Below are positions 12,765 to 39,167 of a DNA stretch of 64,000 nucleotides, one piece after another. The translations under genes were made by a program, and so were the position numbers. This stretch comes from Rhynochetos jubatus (lineage: Eukaryota > Chordata > Aves > Eurypygiformes > Rhynochetidae). The stretch spans positions 14,025,501 to 14,089,500 of the forward strand of contig CM050656.1 in the NCBI GenBank assembly GCA_027574665.1, read 5' to 3'. How positions within the stretch are numbered: position 1 is the stretch's first letter; each line of letters starts with the position of its first letter. The notes beneath the pieces are model-generated. The model did no database searches. It saw only the letters and a program-made list of their open reading frames with translations, and was not told the origin of the DNA.

Positions 12765-15640
12765 GCTTCAAACCCATGACAAATGAGACGGAGCGCACTT
12801 TGGCGTACCCCTTCCCACCTTCCTCCTAACCCCGACGCTATCGTTGCTGTTACTGAGCAAGCACCTGAAAACGTATCACGTCGCTAAGTACGGAAAAGGA
12901 CTCAGGGAGGTTGAATGTCTGCGAAAAGAACCGGTGAGCGTATTCTTGTACAGACCCAAGTGAAAACTGCAGCTCAGCTCTCACTCTACTTATACTTTAT
13001 GTATCCCAAAGCTTTTTTCTGTAATATTTGGGTAGTTTATTTATGAAATACTGTACTTTTGCACAGGTAACTTGTAAGTGAAGCTGATGGAGTTGTTTGC
13101 TTTAGAGGCTTGTACTACAAAATGTTCATTATGGAGTCTCGAAACCGTGGTGTGTCTAGATCCCGAAGGTGTTCTGACTGGGCCGTGTGCAGCCTCTGAT
13201 ACGTGTGGCACGTGCCAGCAAGTGATGGCACTCACAAATTGAACGTGTTGCCACTGCCCTGCAATCACGTTGGTGGGGTGTAACTACAGTGCAGTGGAGC
13301 GATGCAGGAAATGCAGGCACCATTTGGGCAGGAATGACTCCCAGTTCTTTACTTTCTTTAGTTTTACAATACCTAAGCATCGTTGAAGGTGTTTGAGAGC
13401 CCGTATTCATAGTCAGAAAGCTACGCTAGCTTCATCACTTCATTTAAAACTTCTCCTTTCTCAAACTGGTACTACTTTATAGGGTGGTGGTAAATAAACT
13501 AATGCCATTCTCAGTTCATATGTAGCATTTCAAAGTGTATTTTTAACTAAGGACGTATGATGAGAGCTGTTAATGGTGCGACAGAATCAAAGGCAGTGTT
13601 TTATAATTAAAAGCGTTATGTCTTCCTCCCTCGTAGGAAGTCAGGTGTCTAAGAGGAAACGTGAGCGGTTGTGGCCATCTGTGTGCAGTGCAAAACCATA
13701 GCGCGGGAGTGGAACCCTGAACGTTAGGCAGGAGCACAGCACAGTCGGCGGGCATGAGGGAACTTGTGGTAACTCTTTTTTTTCCTGTGCTAGAGGTGAT
13801 AAATAATGATGATCTTTGAATTTCTGTAAACTAAAACCATGTTTCATAGTTAGCCAAGGCTGTTAATCTACACTTAATACGCTTTGCCACACAAAGCCAG
13901 CCCTCAGAATCTATCCTGTGTCGAGTAAACAGAGAGTAACTGATCACAGAGTCATTCTAAACAGTCAGATACTTGAGAAGCTTGCAGTTAAAATCGAGAT
14001 TATTGAAACAGATGTCGATTAGAAACATTTCAACTCTTGCTGTACTCATTTCCTAAATATAAAAATGATGAAAACGTGTCATACGACCTGTGTGAAACGC
14101 CAACTGATTACGGTTTGTTTTAAACAAGGTATACTTCTGTGTGTAATAAAACAGAAACGCCAAGTGCTGCTGCTGGCCTCTTTCCACCGTTCGAGCTGCT
14201 GGAGTTGGCACCGCGCTCTGTTATGTACTTTTTTCTCTGCTAAGTACGTTTTCAGTACCAGAAGGTGACGGTTCATTCACCCAGCTCGCTTAGCTCAAAC
14301 GTGCTCACCTCCCCCGACCGTACTGCTCAAAGGCAGCTGTACGTTGGCAGTTTTTGCACATGTCTGTGCGTGAAGTTCGGTGGGAGGGGAAGGTGTCTCG
14401 TTGGGTTCAGAACCAGCAGGAACAGCTGGAAATAGAAGTAACGGAGTAAACGGCGTGTTGGGCAGCAAATGTGCTACCTGGAGGTCGCAGTGTGTGAAAG
14501 GAGGTTGTCTGCTGCGGTTTGCCCGGTGTGATAAGGTGTCATTTTCCTCACATCGGTCAGCCATCACAGAAATGCGCTTTTCCCCAGAAATCAATGTATA
14601 TTTAACGGTGTGATTTTCACATTATTTATAAAAAGCCCTTGAAGAAAGTGCAGCACTGCTTCACATGAGATTGTAAATGTTTCCAGGTAATTTAAAAGTT
14701 GAATTTCTGTCGAAACTGAAAGGATTTTTTTTTTTAAAAAAAGAAGAACAGAAAAGGTCTGATGATAGCCCCAAATCCTCAGAAAATGGGTAAGAACCTG
14801 CTGCTGTCTGGCTTAGACAAATGTATCCCTTTAAATGTGGAGCACTTCACTTGTGGAGCTCTCTGAAGTCTGTACCGTCAGGCTGTGGATTGGACAGAGG
14901 CCTGTCCCATCCAGAGCAAGAGCTGCCCTGTCTGGTGGCTGTACGATAGCTGCCCACACGTGTTGGATGCAGGAACAGTTCAAGGAAGGAACAGAGAGAG
15001 GGAGAGGTGCAGGCCATGCGGGTAGGCTGCTCCTCTCCTCTGGCTCCTCGCACCTTCTCCCAGAACGCGTTCACATATGCCGTCCTTCCGAGCGCTGCGT
15101 TTAAACGGGGGGTACCCCGGGAGTGGGTTCCGCTGTGATCTGAGGTCATACACCTTGGCTGGAAGGTGTGGGGAGAATGACCTGGTGGTAACCAGCCATA
15201 GGGTTCAGTTATGGAAAAGGCGAGTGCCAGAGCTGCGCCCAGGCCGTGACAGCGCGGTGCGATTCTGCCTCAGCGAACGCATAACCGAAATCGGAGTTGA
15301 GTTTGTAATCTCCACACTTCACATAGTTTTGAATGTCCCTCCCCGTGCTGATAAGAACGAGCTAAATTTACAAGCCATCCTCTTCTGCCATAACTGCGCC
15401 TAAGATCAGAAGTGTTGGATGTGTGGGGGTTGTACAAGAATCAAATCTGTATATAATTTGTAACAATAGTCTCACTTTTCCTGTGCTCTGGGTGATTGTT
15501 GTATTCCACTTTTGTAGTCTCGGTTTCTGTCAAACGAAATGTGTCAAACCGTGTCAGAGTAAGCCCATCTGTGAGCTTTCTGTGGCCTCAATGAGCCGCA
15601 GTTGTGTATTCAATAAAAGAGTTCAGTGAAACCACTGTTG
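12765..15640 (+). other. MIGA1: MIGA1 3'UTR (inferred)
   Basis: No coding structure. AATAAA occurs at 13493-13498, 14145-14150 and 15612-15617, allowing UTRs of about 0.75, 1.4 and 2.9 kb. The distal site is the last before the CpG island of the next gene. GC content and CpG density rise from about 14.3 kb. Confidence 0.65.
15612..15617 (+). terminator. MIGA1: Distal MIGA1 poly(A) signal
   Basis: Canonical AATAAA followed within 30 nt by a GT-containing stretch (CCACTGTTGCTG). Choice as main site is inference from position. Confidence 0.6.
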
Positions 15641-16641
15641 CTGATTGATAGAACTGCATCTGAAACTTGAATTTGCTCCCCGAGCTCCAGCCAAACCCAG
15701 CTAAAGCGTCTTACCTACGTGAAAAAGAAAGGGAAAGGGCTTTGGAGCTGATTAAACTGGTTTTGTCGACCGGTTTAGTTCTGCTTCCGTGAAACGGTCC
15801 GCAGCGTTGCCACTGTCAACACGTGGGCCAGTCCCTGGTGTTGCTAGTCGCGGGAGGCAGAAGTGATTCCACCAGACCCCTGAAGACATGAAGAACCCCC
15901 CACCCTACGTGATGCGGGGGCAGCAGGGTGGTCGGCTGGCGAGCCCCTGGCCCGTGGCGCTGACCAGGGCTGCGTTCCTCGCCCCGTGCCGAGCTGCTTC
16001 GGTTTTAGGTGACGGGGTTTTTTTCCGGGGTGTTTTCAACGCGAACGGCTGCAGGGAGCTCCCGTCGCGGAGCGAGACTGCCCCGGGGGTACCGTGAGCT
16101 GAAGCGGAGGTGGTGATGCGTTTGGCCCTTCCTGCTGGCGCAGCACAGCGTGTGCTTGGATGTGCCCGGCTTCGCTGTTACACGCTCACCTGCTGGAGCC
16201 GTTACGGTACCGAGTCAGCAGCAGCTCTGCCTTCACGGGAAGCCCGTGCTTCGCGTGGGAAATGGAACGCGGCCGTTTCGAGGGCGGCACCGGGCGGGGG
16301 GGAAGGGTCCCGCGCTGCCCCGGGCGCGGCAGCCGCGTTCGGTGCTTTGGCCCGGCGGGCCGCGGGGCCCGAGGTCACCTGGATGTCGCCCCCTATTTTA
16401 CAAACCCAGCTGGGAGTCGGGCACCCGCAGTGCGCGTGGGATGGGCTGAGCAGAGTGCTGTTCACCTTGCCGTGGAAGGCGTAGGAAACCGGTCACCCAG
16501 AGCAGAAGGGCCGCATTCCCATTAATAAACTTCGCTTGCTGCCCCGGCGCTGCAGTTTCCCGAGAAAGGCGCTGCTGAAACCGGACGCGCTCTGGGGTCT
16601 GGCACTGGCCGGACGCCGCTCCATCACCAACCGTCACGCTA

Positions 16642-16651
16642 CTATTAATAG
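16642..16651 (+). promoter_or_regulatory. NEXN: MEF2 site, palindromic
   Basis: CTATTAATAG fits the MEF2 consensus YTAWWWWTAR exactly and lies about 65 bp upstream of the TATA box. In this GC-rich island an A/T decamer is unlikely by chance. Confidence 0.6.
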
Positions 16652-16680
16652 TTGGTCGCGCTCCGGGTGCCATAAAGCGC

Positions 16681-16690
16681 CCCATAAAGG
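16681..16690 (+). promoter_or_regulatory. NEXN: CArG-like element
   Basis: CCCATAAAGG has one mismatch to the SRF CArG box CC(A/T)6GG; a similar CCATAAAG lies about 10 bp upstream. SRF binding is inference. Confidence 0.35.
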
Positions 16691-16707
16691 GTCCTGACCG
16701 CCCGGCG

Positions 16708-16713
16708 TATAAA
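16708..16713 (+). promoter_or_regulatory. NEXN: TATA box of the candidate NEXN promoter
   Basis: TATAAA in an otherwise GC-rich stretch, placing initiation near 16738-16745. A good donor (CTT|GTAAGT) follows at 16805/16806, so a short 5'UTR exon of roughly 65 nt fits. TATA use suits a tissue-restricted muscle gene. Confidence 0.6.
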
Positions 16714-16737
16714 GCCTCCCCGCCGGCGGGGCACGGA

Positions 16738-16805
16738 GCAGCGGCGGCGGACGCGCCCCTCGGCTCCGCTTCGGCCGGGAGGTGCCCGCGGGGGTTGCGG
16801 CGCTT
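16738..16805 (+). other. NEXN: Candidate NEXN 5'UTR exon 1a
   Basis: The end is set by CTT|GTAAGT at 16805; the start is inferred from TATA spacing. Non-coding; would splice to 24202. Confidence 0.5.
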
Positions 16806-17011
16806 GTAAGTACGCGGCGGGGGGGTGGCGAAGCCCGGCCGTGACCCGCGGCAGCGGTCCCTGGGACGCGGCCGCGGAGGAGCCGAGGTGTCGGCTCGGC
16901 AGGGCAACAGCGGGCGGGCGGCGGAGGCTGCGCGGCGGCCGCGCCCCGTCCCCTCTGCGGAGCCCCCTCCCGCCGCTGCCCTGCGGCAGGGCCGGGAACG
17001 CGCTCCCCCGG

Positions 17012-17021
17012 TTATTTATAG
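17012..17021 (+). promoter_or_regulatory. NEXN: MEF2 site between the two candidate first exons
   Basis: TTATTTATAG is a perfect MEF2 match in an otherwise nearly A/T-free stretch, about 270 bp upstream of the second donor at 17281. A CArG-like ACTTTTATGG follows at 17175-17184. Confidence 0.55.
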
Positions 17022-17184
17022 CCCCGTGGTGCTTCCAGCCCAAAATGAGCCTCTTGGCCCGGGCGGCTGCCCGCGGGGGTGTGGGCCGGGCGCGCCGTGC
17101 CGAGCCGTGCCGTGCCGGGACAGCTGCCGTGGCGCGGGGCTCGCCTGGAATGCGGGCGCCGGCCGCGCGTCGCGACTTTTATGG

Positions 17185-17281
17185 AAACTTGCAGCGCCGG
17201 AGCGGCGGCCGCAGCCAAGGGGCGCTCGGCAGCCGCCAGCCGGGACCGCGCCGAGCCGCAGCGGCGGGGCAGCGATCGCAG
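17185..17281 (+). other. NEXN: Candidate NEXN 5'UTR exon 1b
   Basis: The end is set by a consensus donor GCAG|GTAAGA at 17281. The start is unknown; it should lie downstream of the MEF2 site at 17012. An alternative or additional first exon is inferred, not seen. Confidence 0.35.
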
Positions 17282-17761
17282 GTAAGAGCGGCTCGGCCGG
17301 GCTCCGCCGGGCTCCCTGCCGCGCACAGCCCCGCCCGCCCCGCGCCGCCGCTCCGCTCCGCTCATCCCCCCGGCGCCCCTCGGCCCCGTTGCCGGGACCC
17401 CGCCGGTCTGTCGGGAGGAGTAACCGCCCTGGCACCGCGGCCGCGGAGGGCGAGGGCTGCCGCCAAGGGCCCCCCGGGCTGGGCTGGAGCCGGCGGGGCA
17501 GCGCCGGGGGGGGGGTGTCTGGCCGCAGCCGTGCGGACCGGGGCAGCGGGAGGTGCCGAGCGAGGGCTCCCCGGGGGCGGCGGGGGTGGGGGGGGGGCGC
17601 TTCCCGGGGCTTGGCGGCGGGTGCTCGGCGCGGGGCGCTGCGCCCGCCGCGGCTGCGGCTCGTAGCTGACCCCGCGGAACGTACCGCCGGCAGGGCTTGT
17701 GCCCCGACGGAGCCGCAGCCGGGCCGCGCTCCCGCGGCCGCAACGCGCGGGGCCGTGCGCC

Positions 17762-17815
17762 GGGGCCCGCGTGTGCGCCGGGGCCCGCGTGTGCGCCGGG
17801 GCCCGCGTGTGCGCC
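17762..17815. repeat. Three perfect copies of an 18-bp GC-rich unit
   Basis: Three head-to-tail copies of GGGGCCCGCGTGTGCGCC, preceded by a degenerate partial copy. 18 bp is a multiple of three, so it creates repeated peptides in chance ORFs on both strands. Confidence 0.95.
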
Positions 17816-19866
17816 GAGCGAAAGGCACCGGGGCAGCCCTCGCGCGCGGACCACGGCTCTGCCTGAGGAGCTGAGCCCGGCCGGCCCGGTCCGGCCCGGC
17901 CCGGCAGCAGCGGCACACTGAGTGCCCTGGGGAGGGGCTGCCGCTGCGCGGGGCCATCCCCGAGTGTCGCACACCGTGTGGCTCGGGAGAAAATACCGGG
18001 TTTCTGTGGCAGCTCGCAGACGATTTGTTACCAAGTTTGTCCCGGGTGAATACGAGCTTCTGACACGATAAACATCTGCCAAAACGCGTTTAATGGGCCG
18101 GATCAGGATTTTGCCGGTCGGTCGGCAGGTAGCGGCACGCTGGAAAAATTACTGCTCTCAGCTCTGGGGTCCTGAGCGGCCTCCGAGGGATACCCAGCGG
18201 GACTGGAAGATGCTGATCCGCCCTGCAAGAGGCCAGGTGGATTGAGGAACGTACAGTAGCGCGAGGATACCTTTAGTGCGTGGCGAAAGCCCAGGGGGTG
18301 AAATGCAGGCGCTGGGTGGATGGTGTCAGACACCCCTAAGGAATGCTGGCCCTGCCTGCGTTTGGAATATTTAAATGGGTCGTTTCCCAGTGAAAGGACG
18401 CGGTCAGTCTGCCATCTGCCAAGCCTGGGTGTTCAGCTTTGAGGTCCTTTATCAGGGAAGCCACCAGAGTTTGCTCTCTGGAAGGCGGCTGTGGGAGGTG
18501 GATGTTGGCGACTGAGGGAGCGCTGGGAGCGGCCCTTTGCTGTGCGCCGGAGGCGGGCAGGCTCTGGGGTTTATGGAAACCAGCAGAGTGGGGCTGCTCT
18601 GGTGGAAGCAGCAGCTTGTCTCCAGCAGCCAGGAGACACCTCCTTCGCGGCGGAGGCAGGGCACGGGCACAGTGAGCACCCCTGTTCAGCCTCAGCTCCC
18701 CACCAGGATTTCAGAGAAGAGGCAGATAGGCCGCGCGTCCTGTCATCGGAGAAGGGAAGACGCCAACAGCAGCAGGGCTTCGTGTCCAGTATTTTATCCC
18801 ACGTTTCAGTATCCTGAAGTCTTGTCAGTGAAGTCCACAAGAATTGAGCTCCAGTCGGAGTTTCTCCTCAGCTGCTGTGACACAACAGGGGATGGAGGAA
18901 CTGTGGTGTGGGGCAAAACATGCTGGTTTTTCTCTGCGAGACCTCGGTGCCCAGCTTGCTGCCAGCCACCATTAGGATCCGTAGGTACACTGGAACATGA
19001 AATCATGGCCCAGAAGATCTCAGCAGGGCTTCCCCTGTAACAGACCAGTCTCTCGGCCCCCACGACCTTTGCTCTGGTGCCTAGGTACCCCATAATAGTA
19101 CCTGAAGAGAGCAAGGAATTATCAGCCAGACCTTTCTAACACCCAGAGAAGGGTGATTGGATTTTTTCAGCGCAGCAGTTGGACTGCACGGCCCTGTCAC
19201 ATTATTTACAGTTACATAGGCAGGCACAGGCAAAACCCCTCACAGTGGATGTTTTTACAGCTACCTTCGTGTCTGCAGGGACAGTTCTGCCACAACGAGA
19301 GACTCTCAATAAATGCTGAAGTGCAATAAATTCAAAGGTGGAGGAAAATACCGGGTCTGAAATTGAGTAATCTGGGTCAGCTGCGGGTAAGCACTCTAGC
19401 CTTTCATTGTAACGACTCCATGAGGGAAACAGAAACGAGTGGGAGTAGTTTTGTGTTTTACAAAACATGACGTTCAGACAGGTGGTGGTATCTGTCGTAA
19501 CTCATCGGCTTCGGTGGAGCTGACGGTTGATGCCGGTTCAGGACTGTCCCGTGCATGATAATTTTAGGCTCTACTTGAGCATCTGTAATTTAGTACAACA
19601 GCTGGTGGTGTCATTCCAGATGAGTTACGCTAAGGACATAAGCAATGAACATCGCTCTCCTTCCCCTCCTCTTTCCAGTTCTGTTTAATGTTCCGCCAAT
19701 ACTTCAGTGCCGTGGACTGTGCTTTCCTCTGGTAGGAGCTTTGGCTGCAAGTCGTGAGTTTCCAACTCTCACAGTATGGGTTTCTTATATAATGGAGTTT
19801 TCCCCGCAAGTAGATCACAAAGAGGAGACAGATGGTAACCGTAACGTAGACTGTGCTGTGAAGGGC

Positions 19867-19876
19867 TTATTTATAG
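19867..19876 (+). promoter_or_regulatory. NEXN: Intronic MEF2 consensus
   Basis: TTATTTATAG, identical to the promoter-proximal site at 17012, with a CAGCTG E-box at 19599-19604. The same decamer also occurs at 12296-12305 in a MIGA1 intron, so a single match is weak evidence. Confidence 0.3.
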
Positions 19877-20066
19877 CTCCCAGTAGCCATCGGACAGCCG
19901 GGGGGGCCTCCTGAAAGGAGAAATCTTAGAGGAACTGGGTGGTTTTCGAGCCCTGGCTTCGTACTCCTCTCGTGAAGAGGATTCAGTTCAGGAAAATGCT
20001 AGTGTTTTTCTGTGCCTCACGTGAGGATGTTAATTTTACTAAATTAAAAGGGAATTTTATTATTTC

Positions 20067-20090
20067 GGGGGTGGGGGGGGGTGGGGGGGG
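20067..20090 (+). repeat. G-rich tract with G-quadruplex potential
   Basis: Three long G runs (5, 9 and 8) interrupted by single T residues on the + strand of NEXN intron 1. Confidence 0.85.
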
Positions 20091-23000
20091 TGTTATTTGG
20101 TTAAAGCTGCACAACGTTTTTTTGATCAACTGAGGACTCTGACCGTCTTTCAGAAATGGAAATTAAATTTAAGGAGGTGGGGTTTTGGGGCTTGTGAGCC
20201 ATCAGACCTTCTGCATCCCCTTAATGGTTTTCTTTGTTCGCTCTGATTCTCTTGCCTGAGGGAGGTTTTAGGCAGTCTGCGTGGAAAGCTGACAAAAGCG
20301 CTACGATCATAACAAATGAAGACATATCGGGGGTAACAGCTTACCTGGTTACAGCAAGCAAGAGGCTTGAAAACAGCTGTGGGGTCTTCTTTACAGAGTA
20401 TTTCTCATCTACGGGTGGGTTTCCTACACGTTATTGGTTTTGTATCAGATTTTCACTTAAAACTCCGTAGCGATCGCTTTCCGCATTACAGCCAGTCAAG
20501 CCATTCCTGTAACGGCGTTTTCTCTTCCGTCCAGTTCCAGAGGTAGGACCACCGATCAAAGGACAGAGCTTAACTTTCTCTCCAATGAAAAATCTCAGTG
20601 CAGACCTCCCCTGAAAGTGGAATTGCAGTCCAGCACTCTCAGTACAAACACCGTAAGACCAGACTAACATTTCCCGAGGTATCATCTCCTTTAATCGTAG
20701 GAAGGGTAAAATGCGGAGGGAGACAGCCCCCAGCCTAGGCTCGTGTCAGGTGAGTGCCAGAGCGATGAGACTGGACGGGCAAAGGGGAGCCTAGTAACTA
20801 GCTCAGTTCATGCTTTGGTCGTGGTTATGTTCAACATTACAATCTGGGATCTTTCTCAGTCAGAAGCTTCAATGAGGAGCTCTTACAGCTTTTCCTGAGA
20901 TACGTTCACCTCGGGAAATACCAGAAAAGATGAGACTGAATCTTAAGATTGGAGAGCTTCACGAAAGGAGGACAAATTCTGCAGTAAGTACGTACACGAG
21001 CAGACTCTTGTTGCCTCCAAGATTTAGATTAGATTGTGTTAGATCAACTCGGAAAATTGGCATGTACAACTTAAATACAGAACTAGTTCCTCTGCAAAGG
21101 GAATTGATAGGAAGAGACCTGATTTTAAAGTAGCTATTGTTGGAAAATACGTCAAAGTTTCTTGGGTTGGAAAATTTATTACCACGTACTTTGTGCGCAG
21201 CTGTGGGGAGATGATGAAGGCACTGTTCTTCATGATCTGTAGGTGTCAGGACTTCTTGATTCAGCCACTTTGGTTTTCTCAGCAACAGCGTGTTGATGGT
21301 GCGGATCCTCTCCTGATGACAAGGCAGATCCACGGGAGCTTCAATCTGCTGCTGTTGCCCCTGAGGCAACGGCCACTGCCTCACAGACCCCAGCCAAAAC
21401 TCAAGGAGTGCTTCTGGATTTTTTCTTAAAGATTCTGGATTGTCGTTATTGGAAATCACTATCTGCCTTGAGGGGTGCCTGAGGCAGGGTCCTGCTGCTG
21501 TTCCCGCTCAAGGTTCAACTGCCACGGAGAGAGATGAAAGCGCAAACATGGGTGGTATCATGTTTAGTAATGCCCTACTGCTTTATATCCGTATCTTTTA
21601 GTATCAAAGGTGGAGATAAGGTGACTCACAAATGCAAAATGTCTCGGAGCCAACTGGCTAACCTTCAAGCACACTAAGAGGTAGTGATGCCAAAGAACTG
21701 GAAAGTAACCCCAAGTAATAGCAGATATGGCAGTATTCCAGGGGGCAGAAGCGTATCTGCCATCATGAGGGCCCACAACCTGTTGGACTGGCACGTTTTG
21801 GGAAGTTCAGACAGCAGGAATCTGCAAAGAAAATTTCTTCCAACATTTGCACTTTCAAAGAAAATTTCACGTTTGTTATTTGAGGGGTGGGCGTCTCTGC
21901 TGGCAGCAAGCTCAGGGACACGGTGCAGGGTTCAGGTAGTAGGAGCTATCAGAAAGGTTCAAGACAAAGTTGATCCAAAAGCTGAGTTGTGCTCAGACTT
22001 GCAAACATCATCTTCTTCCTACAGTTAGTTGCACGTAATAAGCAAATCAGACCTCGGCAGTCAGTTTTCAAATGACTTTAAGATGATGCCATACAGACTA
22101 GTGAAGGTCAGCAGACACCTTCACCTGGGGCGCTCAGGAGAAACGGAATTCCTTGTGAAAGGTTATCGTTGGGACACACGTTTCTGCTCCAGCCCTGTAT
22201 GAAGGCTAGAAGGTCTCTACGTCCCAGGCTACTTCAGTGCATGAGTTGTACCAGTGCATGATGGCCCTCTGTATTCTGATGGATTCATGCAGGAAACCTT
22301 CTACTCAGCTTCTGTATTTCAAATACGAGGCTGAAGGCCATCAGCCACAAGTAGGGAAGAAGAAATTAAAAAGCAGAGCAGCAAAAGAAGAGAACAGAGA
22401 AGAATTTCTCTGACCTGCTCCGAACAGGGAGGAAGTAAAAAGATTTTAACTGGTTTTAAGGTTATACTGATCACAATGGGGGTTTTACTTCTGTGTATGA
22501 AGTAAGGTAAAGCTTACAAAGACAGGCAAACCCACCGCACAGTATATAAATGCGTATTAAAGCGTACAGGGACCTTGACAGCACCAGAATGCCAGTGAAG
22601 TTCTCTGCCTTTCTAGACACAACAGGACTTTATCACGCTATCGCTAATCTGAAACAGACTAAACAGGGACTAACACTTAGTAATTTTATGTTCGTGCGTT
22701 CGCAAGTGACCAACTGAAATGCCTTGGATTCCTATTGGTCTACAAATGAGGTACTTGTCAACTCTGATTTAGGGGAGAATGACTTTCCACACTCATTTGT
22801 TGAAACAGAACACCCAAGTGATCTCCAGAACATCTCTGTTGAAACTGAATTTGAAGAGTTTGCAATTTCTGAATCAGAGATTGGTAGCTAAATGCTCCTT
22901 TCATATGTTGTGACTGCTTTCATTTGGAAAACCAGCACACGATACCTAACAACCTCAATCTGTATAGCTACAGCAGCACCAATAAGCATTGATGATGTTT

Positions 23001-24201
23001 CTGTATTTTTGATCGGGTTATATGAAAACAACTATTAATGGTCATTATTTTTAACACATCAACATTCCCATGTTTATAATCTTTTTGTAATTAAGCATTA
23101 GAGAACTTAAAGGCTACCAACTACGAGGAACTTAACTTTCCATGTCATGGAATGCCCTGACTTCAGTTCTTCTAAACTGAGGAGTCCCTTCCAGCTACTC
23201 TTCTAGCCTCTTTTGAGTCCAGCTGTTTGCACCACGTTTGACAGACTGAGTTTTTAGGCTTGCCTGGGACTCGGTACAGTACAGACAGTGACGGCACTGG
23301 AGTCACACTGTGAGTGCCTTCCTCCCACGAGCTCGGATAGACCTGATGATTTAAAAACAAAAGGAAAAAGTGAAAAGGGTTTGCCCTAAACTTGAAGTGC
23401 CTTTCTGTCAGATTCCTAATATAGAGTGCAATTTAAAATTTATAATGCTTTTCTCTTAAAAAATGCAGTGCCATTTCCAGGGCACAATGAAATGATATAA
23501 ATGCTTTCTAAGGTTGGTATGTGGCTTACCTGACTCATTTCATAGCTTTTAGCACTAGTTTTTCCTAGAATAGCCCCAGGAGAAAGGAAAGCATTATTTC
23601 ATATTCCTGTACTGGGTGAAGAGCCGGGAGTTGCCAGCCTGGCCGAGCCTAAAACAAGAGCATTCACCCGGGCAGGAGAGCCCACTGCGTCGCTGACACG
23701 CGGGTAGGTTCTCCCAGCCACTGGGCCATCTCGCCTCCTGTCAGCTGTATGAAGGCGAAGCAGCGTCTCCAGGAGGCTGTGGGGTTTTGGCCTGTGCCCT
23801 CTGCACGCGTCCTGCAGCTGGAGCTCACTGGCTCATACATCAGACTGGAGCGGCCGAGGTGCAGAGCACATTCCTTTCTGCTACCCTGAGCATCGAGAAA
23901 AACAGTTTCGCAACCCACCAGCCAGAGCTTGGCTCCAAGCGATGAGTTCGTTTTACATGGAAATTAAAACCCAAAATCTGGGGCTATATGGAGGAGTTAT
24001 GAGCATGAGCAGTGAATCATAAGCTTGTTCTTTTAAGTACTGTTGCATACTTAGAACCTATTCATGTCTTCAGAAGCCTCAAAGGACCAAGTGGAATTGT
24101 GATACATTGATTTCAGCCTACGCAAACTTATGTACAGGAAGATGGTTACAGCATCCTTTAAAAGGAAAAGAAAGGAATATAACTACAACTGTTTCTTTCA
24201 G

Positions 24202-24259
24202 GTAGAAACTGAAAGCAATCATCTTTAACATACTGGGTGCAGAGCACAATACAGCAGCC

Positions 24260-24286
<27 letters not shown>
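24202..24286 (+). CDS. NEXN: NEXN exon 2 with start codon
   Basis: CTTTCAG acceptor at 24201, 58 nt of 5'UTR, then ATG at 24260 with G at -3. Nine codons MNDIAQKTE precede GTAGGT. The start is fixed by match to mammalian nexilin. Confidence 0.93.
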
Positions 24287-39073
<14,787 letters not shown>

Positions 39074-39167
39074 CATTTTAATTCGCTGAACTCTCAAATA
39101 TTCCTCTTGCATCTTTCCTGTTATCAAAATCTAACAATCTGTTTCTCTTAACCCTTTTCTCTTCTAG

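Larger units (their letters stand above)
15890..18060. promoter_or_regulatory. NEXN: CpG island over the NEXN promoter
   Basis: About 2.2 kb of strongly GC- and CpG-rich sequence (long G and C runs, frequent CCGCGG and GGCGGC) set in AT-rich surroundings. It lies between the MIGA1 poly(A) signal and the first NEXN coding exon and contains TATA, MEF2 and two splice donors, listed separately. Very long ORFs on both strands here follow from lack of A/T and are not genes. Bounds are by eye. Confidence 0.85.
17282..24201 (+). other. NEXN: NEXN intron 1
   Basis: 6.9 kb between the CpG island and the start-codon exon. It holds a G-rich tract (20067-20090), a perfect MEF2 site (19867-19876), a GC-rich patch (about 23600-23930) and several chance-length ORFs. 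No exon of another gene is supported. Confidence 0.6.

Noticed and set aside
16825-18082. Overlapping ORFs of 270-356 codons on both strands
   Set aside because: They lie in the CpG island, overlap each other in several frames, are Pro/Arg/Ala/Gly-rich and include the 18-bp repeat. GC-rich DNA lacks stops; there is no domain or splice logic.
19630-19818. Minus-strand 62-codon ORF opposite NEXN intron 1
   Set aside because: Charged, protein-like end but no homology recognised, no promoter or splice context, and length within chance.
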